Below, piece after piece: positions 9,479 through 17,881 of a stretch of DNA of 64,000 nucleotides. The position numbers and the translations under genes were made by a program. Below the pieces are notes generated by a model that worked only from the letters and a program-made list of their open reading frames with translations, did not search any database and had not been told where the DNA came from. The stretch spans positions 6,637 to 70,636 of the forward strand of contig CAZSLO010000001.1 of NCBI GenBank assembly GCA_964608025.1, read 5' to 3'. The stretch comes from CAZSLO01 sp964608025 (GTDB lineage Bacteria; Chloroflexota; Dehalococcoidia; Lucifugimonadales; CAJWER01). How positions within the stretch are numbered: position 1 is the first letter of the stretch; each line of letters starts with the position of its first letter.

Positions 9479-9512
9479 ATATAGACATATGTTGAGGATT
9501 ACATGTCTATAT
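9479..9512. repeat. AT-rich inverted repeat between NurA and unknown gene
   Basis: ATATAGACAT (9479-9488) pairs perfectly with ATGTCTATAT (9503-9512) across a 14-base loop. It lies just downstream of the stop of the 166-aa gene and upstream of NurA on the minus strand. It has no U-run on that strand, so it may be an mRNA processing or stabilising hairpin, or an operator, rather than a terminator. Confidence 0.4.
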
Positions 9513-9514
9513 AG

Positions 9515-10015
9515 TTAAGTCATTTCGAGGCGTGTGCCTTCTATTTCAAGGGTTCGGTTGTCGAACATAAGGAAGACTTTTGGGGCACGACGTACTTCAG
9601 CATAGATCTGGTCCATTCGACGGGATACTTCTGAGTCCAATCTATCCGGTGAACTACGGGCAGCTCCTCCCCATAAACTAGGTTGAGGTAGGCTCATTAC
9701 ATATTCTCCAAGTCTATCTAGAAACGAATTGAATATTAGTGATGAAAGACTTGGAATAGGTTCGTGATTTAGTGGGTCGTTGAATGAGAATTGGATGTTG
9801 ATAGAGGCTTGGCTCGAGATACGTGTCATTACCAGAATCGGTTGAGGCTGGTGGTTGAATTGTTCCCGCGCACCTTCTGTGTTTAGTGCGACTTCCCTCA
9901 GTGCAGCTTGAAGTACACGCAGCAGTGAAGACATATAGGATACCGGTACCTCGGCCTGTCCGATCTGTATCCCCAGTGAGTGTGCAGATAGTTCTTGTGT
10001 GGTTTCTTTTTCCAT
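9515..10015 (-). CDS. Unknown protein in HerA-NurA/SelB operon
   Basis: I do not recognise a family for this 166-residue protein. It is soluble, with a helical N-terminal half (VSYMSSLLRVLQAALREVAL), a central strand region (ILVMTRISSQASINIQFSF) and a C-terminal segment with a charged helix and final strands (KVFLMFDNRTLEIEGTRLEM). It begins 7 bases after SelB and is followed at about 105 bp by NurA. It therefore links the translation factor to the DNA-repair genes and is a candidate accessory protein for HerA-NurA. No signal peptide or catalytic motif is visible. Confidence 0.6.
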   Translation of the reverse strand: MEKETTQELSAHSLGIQIGQAEVPVSYMSSLLRVLQAALREVALNTEGAREQFNHQPQPILVMTRISSQASINIQFSFNDPLNHEPIPSLSSLIFNSFLDRLGEYVMSLPQPSLWGGAARSSPDRLDSEVSRRMDQIYAEVRRAPKVFLMFDNRTLEIEGTRLEMT

Positions 10016-10022
10016 GGCCTGA

Positions 10023-11885
10023 TTACCTTAGCACTCTCGAGTCTCCTATGCGTTTTGTGATTTTTTGCTGATCTAGATAGTTCATCAATGCAAGTGAATA
10101 TTTCCGACTGGCTCCGAACATATCGCGGACATCTGCAACAGTTAACTCCCCGGCTTCTCCTATTCGTGATTTTATAGCAGATACCATTTTTTCATAAGCT
10201 GATGTCTCAAATATTATGGTATCGCTTACCTTTATAACCTTACCTTCTTGTACAAGGAGTGATATTAGTTCTGGGTCTATGGCATTATCAGTTGGGGGAG
10301 AATAGGGACTAATTGATAGAAGTTTCATATAGCTATCGATGCTTTTTTGCTGAGATTCGGAAACTACCTGTACATGATCGGGCTTTCTTACATCTGGTCC
10401 TTCTTCGATCAGGATACCGTCAGCTTTTAGTCGCATTAAGACCCGACTAAATACTGGTGCTTTCATGCCTAACCTACTACGCAACTCTTCTTTTGGAGCA
10501 CCTTTACGTAGAGGGAATTGATAGTGGAAATCTTCGAGGAATTCCTGGGATTTTGCAGATAATTTAGCCCAGCCGGATGTGCTGAACACCATGGTGCCCG
10601 GATTTATGGACACCTCGCTCAAGGTAACTATTAAGTTCTCAATTTCTAGTTGTCTGAGTTCAGTCTTTACGGTGACGGGACTCATGTTTGCACGTCTAGT
10701 CAACTCTTCGAATTCAGCTGGCTCAAGTGTTTCGATACATTTGATTAGAACCGCACGGTCAGAACCCTGCTCGATCACTTTCAGTCGGTCTAGTACAGGG
10801 GTGTAATTGCGGCGGTGTCTCCTGGCATGTGAATCTACCACCCTACCTCCGCCTAAAGTAGCGTGGTTTGACCTCACTACGAAGTAATCGTCTTTGACTA
10901 CTGGTTGGGGTTGATCGAACTTGATTTGGGCCCAAGTAGAGTCGCCTGGTGCCACCCTGCTCTTCTCCAATAGTCTAATTCTACCTATTGCCTCGCTGCT
11001 GCCAATGTGGATTGTGGCGAACATGTTATGTCTTATGGGGCGGGGTGAGCCAGGAATGACTTTCAAGCGCACATCCATCGCAATTGATGGTTCTAGCCAA
11101 TTTGGGATAGTGATGATGTCGCCCCGGGCCACCTCGCTTTGTCTTACGCCCGCCAAGTTGGCCGCTACTCGATTTCCAGGTCCGATTTTTTCAACTTTAC
11201 GCTTGTGAGATTGTAAACCTCTTATCCTTGTGTTCTGTCTTTTTGGGACCAGTTCGACGTTCTGTCCTGCTTGCAGCCACCCGTCTATCAAGGTGCCCGT
11301 CACTATCGTGCCAAATCCTGGCATGGTAAAGGAGCGATCGACGGTTAGACGAGGGCGCCCGAGATCCTTGTTGATTTCTATCTTGCTAAGACGGGCTTCG
11401 ATGGCTTCCACCAGTTCTGTCAATCCGTCCCCTGTCAGGCTCGATACAGGTATTATCGGAGAGCCTTCTAATGTCGTTTCTTCCAAGATATCTTCGGCCT
11501 CTGCCTTCACGATATCCATCCATTCGTTGTCTACGAGGTCGCTTTTTGTGATAGCTACGATGCCCTTTTTGACTTGTAATAAATCAAGGATGGCCAAGTG
11601 TTCTCGAGTCTGAGGCATTATGGACTCGTCGGCGGCGATGATAAGCAAGGCTAGATTTATGCTTCCGACTCCAGCCAACATGTTGTTTACGAATCGTTCA
11701 TGGCCGGGTACGTCCACAACGCTTACTTCGTTACCATTCGGTAATTGGAGCCATGCAAAACCAAGGTCTATGGTCATGCCCCGATCTTTTTCTTCACGGA
11801 GCCTGTCAGGATCGACGCCAGTTAGTTTCTCGACTAAGGTCGATTTTCCGTGGTCGACGTGGCCTGCTGTACCTATAACGAACAT
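10023..11885 (-). CDS. selB: Selenocysteine-specific elongation factor SelB
   Basis: This 620-residue GTPase delivers Sec-tRNA to the ribosome at UGA codons followed by a SECIS hairpin. G1 is GHVDHGKST (8-16), G3 is DVPGH (58-62) and G4 is TKSD (113-116), the SelB-type variant of NKxD. The length matches SelB (about 600-640 aa) rather than EF-Tu (about 400). The second half consists of winged-helix segments ending in VADVRDMFGASRKYSLALM...TKRIGDSRVLR, the characteristic last domain that binds SECIS. A selenoprotein candidate lies at 37.6 kb. The genes selA, selD and the tRNA-Sec gene are not in this window. Confidence 0.93.
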   Translation of the reverse strand: MFVIGTAGHVDHGKSTLVEKLTGVDPDRLREEKDRGMTIDLGFAWLQLPNGNEVSVVDVPGHERFVNNMLAGVGSINLALLIIAADESIMPQTREHLAILDLLQVKKGIVAITKSDLVDNEWMDIVKAEAEDILEETTLEGSPIIPVSSLTGDGLTELVEAIEARLSKIEINKDLGRPRLTVDRSFTMPGFGTIVTGTLIDGWLQAGQNVELVPKRQNTRIRGLQSHKRKVEKIGPGNRVAANLAGVRQSEVARGDIITIPNWLEPSIAMDVRLKVIPGSPRPIRHNMFATIHIGSSEAIGRIRLLEKSRVAPGDSTWAQIKFDQPQPVVKDDYFVVRSNHATLGGGRVVDSHARRHRRNYTPVLDRLKVIEQGSDRAVLIKCIETLEPAEFEELTRRANMSPVTVKTELRQLEIENLIVTLSEVSINPGTMVFSTSGWAKLSAKSQEFLEDFHYQFPLRKGAPKEELRSRLGMKAPVFSRVLMRLKADGILIEEGPDVRKPDHVQVVSESQQKSIDSYMKLLSISPYSPPTDNAIDPELISLLVQEGKVIKVSDTIIFETSAYEKMVSAIKSRIGEAGELTVADVRDMFGASRKYSLALMNYLDQQKITKRIGDSRVLR

Positions 11886-11988
11886 AGTAGAGTGGCTTTG
11901 ATTCTACACCAGTACGGGGAAAAACTTCTGTCGAACTGACACGGTAGTATTGCCGGATCAAGTTCAATCAAATGTTCTCCCAGTATGA

Positions 11989-13179
11989 CTAGAAGAATTG
12001 CATGAAAACCTCGTTGCTCAAAAGGCGACCTCGGTCAGAGAGCTTGATTGATCCATTGCTAAGTTCAAGGAGCCCTTTTGTAGCTAGGGTAGTAATCATC
12101 TCGCTGTATACATCGTTAGGTGAAACACCAAATCGAGATGTGAAATCGACTTTGATTACGCCTGTGTCTAATCTCAAGTTCATCATCATAGTCTCGGCCA
12201 TCTCAAGTTCCCGATCGACTCTATCTATTTGATCTATGACAGGGATTATGGAAAATGGTATCGAATTTTGTGGAGAAGACTTACTGGAAAATGAATGGTT
12301 AGTCTTCCCTAGTAGCTTGATGTATTCTCTGGGTGACTTGATGTTACTAAAACGGTGATTGTAAATGTATGAATGTGCTCCAGGACCTACTCCAAGAAAT
12401 GATCCGTTCTGCCAGTATGTCAGGTTGTGGCGGCTCTCTTTACCAGGTTGGGCCCAGTTGGATATTTCGTAGTGACGATATCCCATTTTGCTTGTGATTT
12501 CCTCAGCCATCAGGTACATGTCTGCGGCCAGATCGTCGTCGGGTATGGGAATACTTCCGGTTGATACTTGATGTTCCATGGGAGTACCGTCTTCAAGGGT
12601 CAGGCAGTACATGGATATGTGGCTAGGTTCCACTGACAGTGCAGACTCAAGAGTGGTGCTCCACTGATTTGCTGTCTGTCCGGGTAGACCATACATGAGG
12701 TCTATACTTATGTTTTCGAAGCCCGCATTGTGAGCCATGTGATAGGCTCCAAGCGCTTCGGCAGCTGAATGTCGGCGTCCCAATGTTTTAAGTAGGCTGT
12801 CTTCCAAGCTTTGTATACCAATACTGAGTCTGTTAACGCCGCTATCTATGAATGATTCCAGTTTTTTTTCATTCAAGTCGTCTGGATTCGCTTCTAGTGT
12901 GATTTCAGGATTCCTTACAAAATCGAAGGAGTCCCTAGTTTTACTAATTAACGAAGTGACTGCACCCTGTGGTAAATAAGATGGAGTACCACCTCCAAAG
13001 AACACGGTTTCCAGTTTGGTGGACCCTAGTTCCTTGCCCCAAAGGCCGATCTCAGTTCTTAATGCGTTCAGGTAATGGTCCATAAGAACTTCTATACCGG
13101 CATATGTGTTGAAGTCGCAATAAGGGCACTTGGTGGCACAGAAAGGAATGTGAACGTATAGTGCGTTTGGACTATCCAT
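11989..13179 (-). CDS. hemW: HemW-like radical SAM heme chaperone
   Basis: This 396-residue radical SAM protein has the cluster motif C14-xxx-C18-xx-C21 (HIPFCATKCPYCDF). It then has GGGTPSYL (SAM-binding GGE-like region), the EANPDDL segment and NRLSIGIQSL, which characterise the HemN/HemW family. The Cys triad is followed by Asp-Phe, as in HemW, rather than by the extra Cys seen in oxygen-independent coproporphyrinogen oxidase HemN. HemW binds heme and delivers it to hemoproteins. The gene is upstream of selB in the same orientation with about 100 bp between. Older annotations call such proteins coproporphyrinogen III oxidase. Confidence 0.88.
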   Translation of the reverse strand: MDSPNALYVHIPFCATKCPYCDFNTYAGIEVLMDHYLNALRTEIGLWGKELGSTKLETVFFGGGTPSYLPQGAVTSLISKTRDSFDFVRNPEITLEANPDDLNEKKLESFIDSGVNRLSIGIQSLEDSLLKTLGRRHSAAEALGAYHMAHNAGFENISIDLMYGLPGQTANQWSTTLESALSVEPSHISMYCLTLEDGTPMEHQVSTGSIPIPDDDLAADMYLMAEEITSKMGYRHYEISNWAQPGKESRHNLTYWQNGSFLGVGPGAHSYIYNHRFSNIKSPREYIKLLGKTNHSFSSKSSPQNSIPFSIIPVIDQIDRVDRELEMAETMMMNLRLDTGVIKVDFTSRFGVSPNDVYSEMITTLATKGLLELSNGSIKLSDRGRLLSNEVFMQFF

Positions 13180-13433
13180 TTGTGGGTAGGATACGCTAGT
13201 ACAAGAAAGACTGACAGTTCATGTGCGTGTGAATTTAGATTTCAGATTACTTAAATCGCGTGCCATTTCTAGGGGATTCTTGTATATCAAGTTATACTTA
13301 AGAACTTAACAGGGCTGCGGTAAAGGTCTAGGGTTTCAGTGAAATGAAACAAGCAGGTTAATATCTGGATTAGTAGTTGGACTTAAAATTTTTAGTGGAT
13401 AAGGTATTCCCAGATATATTATATTTGAATTGT

Positions 13434-13518
13434 GGGGGAGTGTCGGAATTGGTAGACGAGCATGATTTAGGATCATGTGCCGAAAGGCGTCCGGGTTCGA
13501 GTCCCGGCTTCCCCACCA
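13434..13518 (+). tRNA. tRNA-Leu (anticodon TAG)
   Basis: A complete cloverleaf can be drawn. The acceptor strand 13434-13440 (GGGGGAG) pairs with CTTCCCC, followed by discriminator A and an encoded CCA (13516-13518). The anticodon stem CATGA/TCATG holds the loop TTTAGGA, with anticodon TAG at 13468-13470, reading CUA leucine codons. A long variable arm (TGCCGAAAGGCG) marks a class II tRNA, and the T-arm contains GGTTCGAGTCC. Confidence 0.97.
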
Positions 13519-13628
13519 GCCTTTATCAACTACTGGAATCGGAAGCCTGATTCTTCTGGAGAGGGATACTTGCAGTTCGTTTCGGCAAAAATCCGGATCG
13601 GAGTGCGTTAGGAAGGGCAATCCTGATC

Positions 13629-14612
13629 TTAGAGGTCTTGTATCCTTCTATTATTGCTCGTTAGAGTGTCCAGTAAATTAAGTTCTTCTGCGCTGAGATT
13701 CCAGCCTAGCGCACCTAGGTTGTCATCGAGTTGATCTATGGTATCGCTGCCCGATATGGCGATTGTGATCTCGGGATGGGAAAGTACCCAGTTAACTGCG
13801 ATCTGAGCCATAGTTTTGCCTCGTTCTAAGGCTATCTTCCTGACAGCCTCGATCACGGCCACAACCTCGGGTGTCATGAAACCCTTTAGTTTTTCGATTC
13901 GGTCGGTCCGTCCCCACATAGAACCATCAGGAGCACTACCGTCTGTTCCGTAGGTCCCGCTTAGAAGGCCTACCGCCAAAGGGCTGAATGCCATCATACC
14001 TATGCCTTGGTCTCGGACCATGGGGAACAATTCTTCCTCTGGATCACGCTTAAGGAGGCTGTATTGGTTTTGTATAGTTATAAGAGGATCGGCGCCGACC
14101 TTTTCCTGGTTCCAAAGCATCTTGCAGACTTGCCATGCGGCAAAATTACATGCCCCTATGTAACGAACCTTTCCATCTGTTATGAGGTCATCTAGTGCCC
14201 GAACTGTCTCATCGATCGGAGTAGTCAGGTCCCATCCGTGGAGTAAGTAGATGTCGATGTGACTTGTCTCAAGTCGCCTGAGAGAATTCTCAGCCTGCAT
14301 CATTATGTGGTATCTAGAGCTTCCCAAGTCGTTTGGACTATCGCCCATAGGACTATGGACCTTGGAGGTTATCACTACGGAGTCACGCTTTTTTTTCAAC
14401 ACGCGCGAAAGTATTTGTTCGGATGTGCCACGCTGTCTTCGGTCGTCTCCTAGGCCATATACGTTTGCGCAGTCAATTAAGTTGATACCCGATTCAATAG
14501 CGTGTTCGATTAATTTTTGGGCCTCCTGCTGGGATTCTTGCCCACGTAGACCAAGACCCAAGGCTATCGGAGATACTTTGACGCCGGCATTACCGAAGTT
14601 CACGTATTGCAA
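13629..14612 (-). CDS. Aldo/keto reductase
   Basis: This 327-residue protein has the (beta/alpha)8 NADPH-dependent aldo/keto reductase motifs. LIDCANVYG supplies the catalytic Asp and Tyr, VITSKVHSP the Lys, and IYLLHGWD the His. The C-terminal IAISGSDTIDQLDDNLGAL segment is the cofactor-binding region. It resembles the Kv-beta/YghZ-like subgroup by the N-terminal FGNAGVKVSPIALGLG and the GTSEQILSRVL segment. It starts at TTG (14610-14612) after a TAGGAAA element. The substrate is unknown; the adjacent enolase-superfamily gene hints at sugar or hydroxy-acid catabolism. Confidence 0.88.
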   Translation of the reverse strand: MQYVNFGNAGVKVSPIALGLGLRGQESQQEAQKLIEHAIESGINLIDCANVYGLGDDRRQRGTSEQILSRVLKKKRDSVVITSKVHSPMGDSPNDLGSSRYHIMMQAENSLRRLETSHIDIYLLHGWDLTTPIDETVRALDDLITDGKVRYIGACNFAAWQVCKMLWNQEKVGADPLITIQNQYSLLKRDPEEELFPMVRDQGIGMMAFSPLAVGLLSGTYGTDGSAPDGSMWGRTDRIEKLKGFMTPEVVAVIEAVRKIALERGKTMAQIAVNWVLSHPEITIAISGSDTIDQLDDNLGALGWNLSAEELNLLDTLTSNNRRIQDL

Positions 14613-14639
14613 TGTTTTTTCCTACTATTTCATTTAGTA

Positions 14640-15773
14640 CTAGCCACTATATGCCATTGAGCCATCACTTCGAATGGGTGGAATACTGGACAGATCTTGG
14701 CTTTCTTTCTTCGCGTTGGCAAGCAAGGTTTCATCTAGTTCAACTCCAAGACCTGGTTGTTCAGGAACTGAAATGAAGCCCCCATCTCGTTTCAGGACGG
14801 TCTTATATATTCTATTTTCATCCGATTCATCGTTCTTAGAAAATTCTTGGGTGATGAAGTTAGGAATGCTAGTGTCGAGATGGACAGAAGCTGCCGTAAG
14901 GATTGGTCCTAGGAAGTTGTGAGTTACTACTGCGCAGTGATATGACTCCGCGATAGCCGCGATTTTTTTGCAGTGGGATAGTCCACCTGCAAGGCCAACG
15001 TCTGGCCGTACGTATTGTGGTCCACCGTGCGACAGTAGTTCTCGGAATTCCCAAATTGAGTGCATACGCTCCCCATTGGCCACAGGAATTGTAATCCGTC
15101 GAGCGATTTCTCCCTGGGACATCACGCTATCTATCTGGATCGGATCTTCGTAGAAAAGGGGACGGAATTCGCTGATATGTTCGGCGAGAGCTATTGCTAC
15201 CATGGGAGATAATTTACGGTGAATCTCAACTATGACATCTACATCTTCCCCTGTTCCTTCTCGGACGGCCGCTACTTGGTCGCGAACAGAAGAGATCAAT
15301 CGGGCCTGGGTCATATCTTGATATCCTGAGGGTAAGGGGTCGAATTTCACTGCCGTGAATCCCTCTTCGGCCGCGCTTCGTGCTACCTCTTTTAAACCGT
15401 CGAGCGTAGATGCACCTCCCATAAGCAAATGAAGGCGAACCTTGTCGCGGCAACGTCCTCCCAGCAACTCCCATATCGGGGCTTGAAAATATTTGCCCTT
15501 AATATCCCATAAGGCTATGTCTATTGCGCTAACGGCACCTGACAGTGCGGATCCACGAAATGGTCCCATTCGGTAAAGATATTGCCAGTGGTACTCGGTT
15601 CGCATAGGATCTTTACCAACCAGATAGGGTCGAAATTTATTTACGATGCTGTCTACCGCATCCACGTATCCCCAGCATGCTGTCTGCCCTATCCCTGATA
15701 GGCCGGTATCCGTTCGTACACGCACTACCAAATTAGTTCCTATGAAAAGCGACTCGACAGACTCGATCTTCAA
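14640..15773 (-). CDS. Mandelate racemase/muconate lactonizing enzyme family protein
   Basis: This 377-residue enolase-superfamily enzyme has an N-terminal capping domain (residues about 1-115) and a barrel with the expected ligands and bases. AVKFDP carries the catalytic Lys, VDVIVEIHRK and FYEDP the metal Asp/Glu, NGERM the third Glu, and THNFLGP the catalytic His typical of the D-galactonate/gluconate dehydratase-like MR subgroup. It abstracts the alpha proton of a carboxylate, leading to dehydration or racemisation; the substrate is not predictable here. The TTG start has GGAG six bases upstream. It lies head-to-tail with the aldo/keto reductase (27 bp). Confidence 0.9.
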   Translation of the reverse strand: MKIESVESLFIGTNLVVRVRTDTGLSGIGQTACWGYVDAVDSIVNKFRPYLVGKDPMRTEYHWQYLYRMGPFRGSALSGAVSAIDIALWDIKGKYFQAPIWELLGGRCRDKVRLHLLMGGASTLDGLKEVARSAAEEGFTAVKFDPLPSGYQDMTQARLISSVRDQVAAVREGTGEDVDVIVEIHRKLSPMVAIALAEHISEFRPLFYEDPIQIDSVMSQGEIARRITIPVANGERMHSIWEFRELLSHGGPQYVRPDVGLAGGLSHCKKIAAIAESYHCAVVTHNFLGPILTAASVHLDTSIPNFITQEFSKNDESDENRIYKTVLKRDGGFISVPEQPGLGVELDETLLANAKKESQDLSSIPPIRSDGSMAYSG

Positions 15774-16002
15774 TTTATTCTCCGTAAAGGGTGATCTATG
15801 TTAAATAACACCCAGCAGTTTCGATATTGGGAATGGAGGATTTAGAGATATGGCGCAGTCTATTTGAGCGGGACGGGAATGGTCAAGGAGCGTGATTAGG
15901 GTGGTGGAAGCGGACATAGTGTCTTATGGAGTAATATCAGGTATGTGTATGGAGTGTTTTGAAAGTACAATTTGTCGAAATGATAATAATTTGGGTAATT
16001 AC

Positions 16003-16728
16003 ATGTTGAACATGGATATTTTAGAAGCCGGAGCTAATAAACTTGGGATCAATTTGGCAACTCGGCATATCGATCAATTCGGACTGTATTACCACGAGAT
16101 CTTGGACGGCAACAGGCGAACTAATTTGACTAGGATCACTGATTTCGAAGAGATGCAGGGTCTTCACTTTGTCGATTCGTTGAGTGTTGTTGCTGGCTTG
16201 CCTGGAAGAATGATATATCCCAATACAACTGTGATAGATATTGGTAGTGGTGCTGGCTTACCCGGGATTCCCTTAAAAATAGCGTTCCCAGATATTCACT
16301 TGACACTGGTTGAATCTAACGGAAAGAAGGCCGAATTTTTAGAGCACGTTATCGAATCCCTTGGGATAGGTGACACGATTGTTGTTTGCAGTCGGGCTGA
16401 AACAGCGGCTCATATATCTGGCCTCAGAGAGAGTTTTGATTTGGTAGTATCCAGGGCGGTTGCTAGGCTCGATATATTGGCTGAATTAACGTTACCTTTC
16501 TGTCGGGTGGGTCGGTTGGCCATTGCACAAAAAGGTGACAATGTACATGATGAAGTCAAGTCGGCTGCTTCTGCTATCGAGGCTCTAGGAGGAGGGGAGA
16601 TCACAATTACAGAAATTGATCTTTCCTACAGTGATTCGATGCGAACTCTCGTTTCTATCGAAAAAATAGAACAGACTATCGATAACCTACCCCGTAGACC
16701 GGGTATGCCGGCGAAGAGACCTTTATGA
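16003..16728 (+). CDS. rsmG: 16S rRNA (guanine-527-N7)-methyltransferase RsmG
   Basis: The protein has the RsmG/GidB pattern: an N-terminal helix with FGLYYHEILDGNRRTNLTRI, the HFVDSLSV segment, the SAM site VIDIGSGAGLPGIPLKIAFP and the later VVSRAVARLDIL. It methylates G527 of 16S rRNA using SAM. The frame is open back to a GTG at 15892, but the extra 37 residues are Cys/Met-rich and unlike the family. The ATG at 16003 gives about 241 residues, close to the usual length. No convincing ribosome binding site precedes it, while AAGGAG at 15885-15890 could serve a GTG at 15901, so the start is uncertain. Confidence 0.9.
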   Translation: MLNMDILEAGANKLGINLATRHIDQFGLYYHEILDGNRRTNLTRITDFEEMQGLHFVDSLSVVAGLPGRMIYPNTTVIDIGSGAGLPGIPLKIAFPDIHLTLVESNGKKAEFLEHVIESLGIGDTIVVCSRAETAAHISGLRESFDLVVSRAVARLDILAELTLPFCRVGRLAIAQKGDNVHDEVKSAASAIEALGGGEITITEIDLSYSDSMRTLVSIEKIEQTIDNLPRRPGMPAKRPL

Positions 16729-16762
16729 AGTACAGTTCTTTTAAATATCATGGTCGTATGGA

Positions 16763-17761
16763 ATGAGTTTGGGCATTAAAAATAAAAAAGGGCTGACAAG
16801 GTTCTTATCAATACCTACGCTCATATCGTTGTCAATAGCTATTTTATTTATCCTGTTTTTGGCGACACAGTTTGATTTGGATTGGACTAAGACTTGGGAC
16901 AATATTCGCGGGCTTAACCCTTTACATTATGGCTTGGGCCTCATTCTCTACTATTCTAGCTTTGTTGTACGAGGATTTCGGTGGAGAATGCTTGTGAAAA
17001 CTGTAGGGAACCGTAGTGATCAAAGTTTCAGCCTGCCGTCAATTCCTAGATTTTCTCTATTGATCCTCCTTGGATGGTTTGTAAACTCCATAGCTTGGCT
17101 AAGAATGGGAGATGCCTACCGTGCTTACACCCTAACCCAAGAATCCCATATGGATATGCCATCTAGCCTAGGTACGATTCTTGCCGAGCGCGTCACTGAT
17201 ATGGTCGCAATCTTGGCTCTAATCTTGGTAGGAGTAGCGGGATATTCGTCATCAAGCGAATCCAGCGTAGTATGGAAGGTATTCGCGGCGGCCATTTTTA
17301 TGGGAGCCGCACTTGGTGTGGTCTTGTTTGTCATGAGAAAATTTGGGACTGGGATAGCACGTAAATTCCCTGCCTCGATTGAGTCCCGATATAGAGAGTT
17401 CCACGATGTGACCATGAGAAGCCTTGCCCAACTTCCTGCTGCCACATTGCTTGGGTTGGTTGGATGGCTATTGGAGACTGCTCGTTTGGTTCTAGTGGTT
17501 TATTCGCTTGACTTGTCTATTACCTGGCCTCTGGCCCTAGTGGTTTCAATCGGCCACGCTATCCTAAGTACTGTCCCTACCCCCGGTGGGGTAGGTGCAG
17601 TAGAACCGGGAGTTACAGGGTTGCTTGTACTTGGCATGGACCGTAGCGATGCACTATCTGTTGCATTAACAGATCGTACTATTACGTACCTCAGCATTTT
17701 AGTGTTTGGGGGAATCGCCATGTTGTTTTGGCAGGCTTCGTATAAGCGTCGAAATATGTAG
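16763..17761 (+). CDS. Flippase-like integral membrane protein (LPG synthase TM/UPF0104 family)
   Basis: This 332-residue protein has about eight predicted membrane segments. The conserved pieces match the lysylphosphatidylglycerol-synthase transmembrane (UPF0104/AglD-like) family: YYSSFVVRGFRWRML early, SLGTILAERVTDM in the centre and STVPTPGGVGAVEPG near the end. Members act in lipid flipping or glycolipid assembly and often lack the soluble aminoacyl-transferase domain, as here. It follows rsmG by 34 bp. The substrate is unknown. Confidence 0.82.
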   Translation: MSLGIKNKKGLTRFLSIPTLISLSIAILFILFLATQFDLDWTKTWDNIRGLNPLHYGLGLILYYSSFVVRGFRWRMLVKTVGNRSDQSFSLPSIPRFSLLILLGWFVNSIAWLRMGDAYRAYTLTQESHMDMPSSLGTILAERVTDMVAILALILVGVAGYSSSSESSVVWKVFAAAIFMGAALGVVLFVMRKFGTGIARKFPASIESRYREFHDVTMRSLAQLPAATLLGLVGWLLETARLVLVVYSLDLSITWPLALVVSIGHAILSTVPTPGGVGAVEPGVTGLLVLGMDRSDALSVALTDRTITYLSILVFGGIAMLFWQASYKRRNM

Positions 17762-17807
17762 GAATAGTTGAATTGGCGCTTAATAGCTCAACTGATGGCT
17801 GTAATAC

Positions 17808-17837
17808 TTGACCCATGGATGTGTCCAATCGTAAACT
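17808..17837 (+). promoter_or_regulatory. Candidate sigma70-type promoter for RdhA-like gene
   Basis: TTGACC (17808-17813) and TAAACT (17832-17837) are separated by 18 bases, upstream of the gene starting at 17882. The match is good for the -35 and fair for the -10. It rests on pattern alone. Confidence 0.4.
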
Positions 17838-17881
17838 CGCGCCCATCGTAAGCAAGGTTAGCTTTGCTCAAGGGAGGGATC

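Noticed and set aside
11230..11613. 127-residue frame on the plus strand inside selB
   Set aside because: It is an antisense shadow of the GTPase domain, with Ser/Arg-biased composition and no ribosome site.
11886..11988. tRNA-Sec gene beside selB
   Set aside because: The short gap has no acceptor stem, T-loop or UCA anticodon arm; nothing resembling selC was found elsewhere in the window either.
13336..13620. 94-residue frame on the minus strand across the tRNA-Leu gene
   Set aside because: It overlaps the whole tRNA, contains its antisense sequence (WGSRDSNPD is a known translation artefact of tRNA genes) and has no ribosome site.
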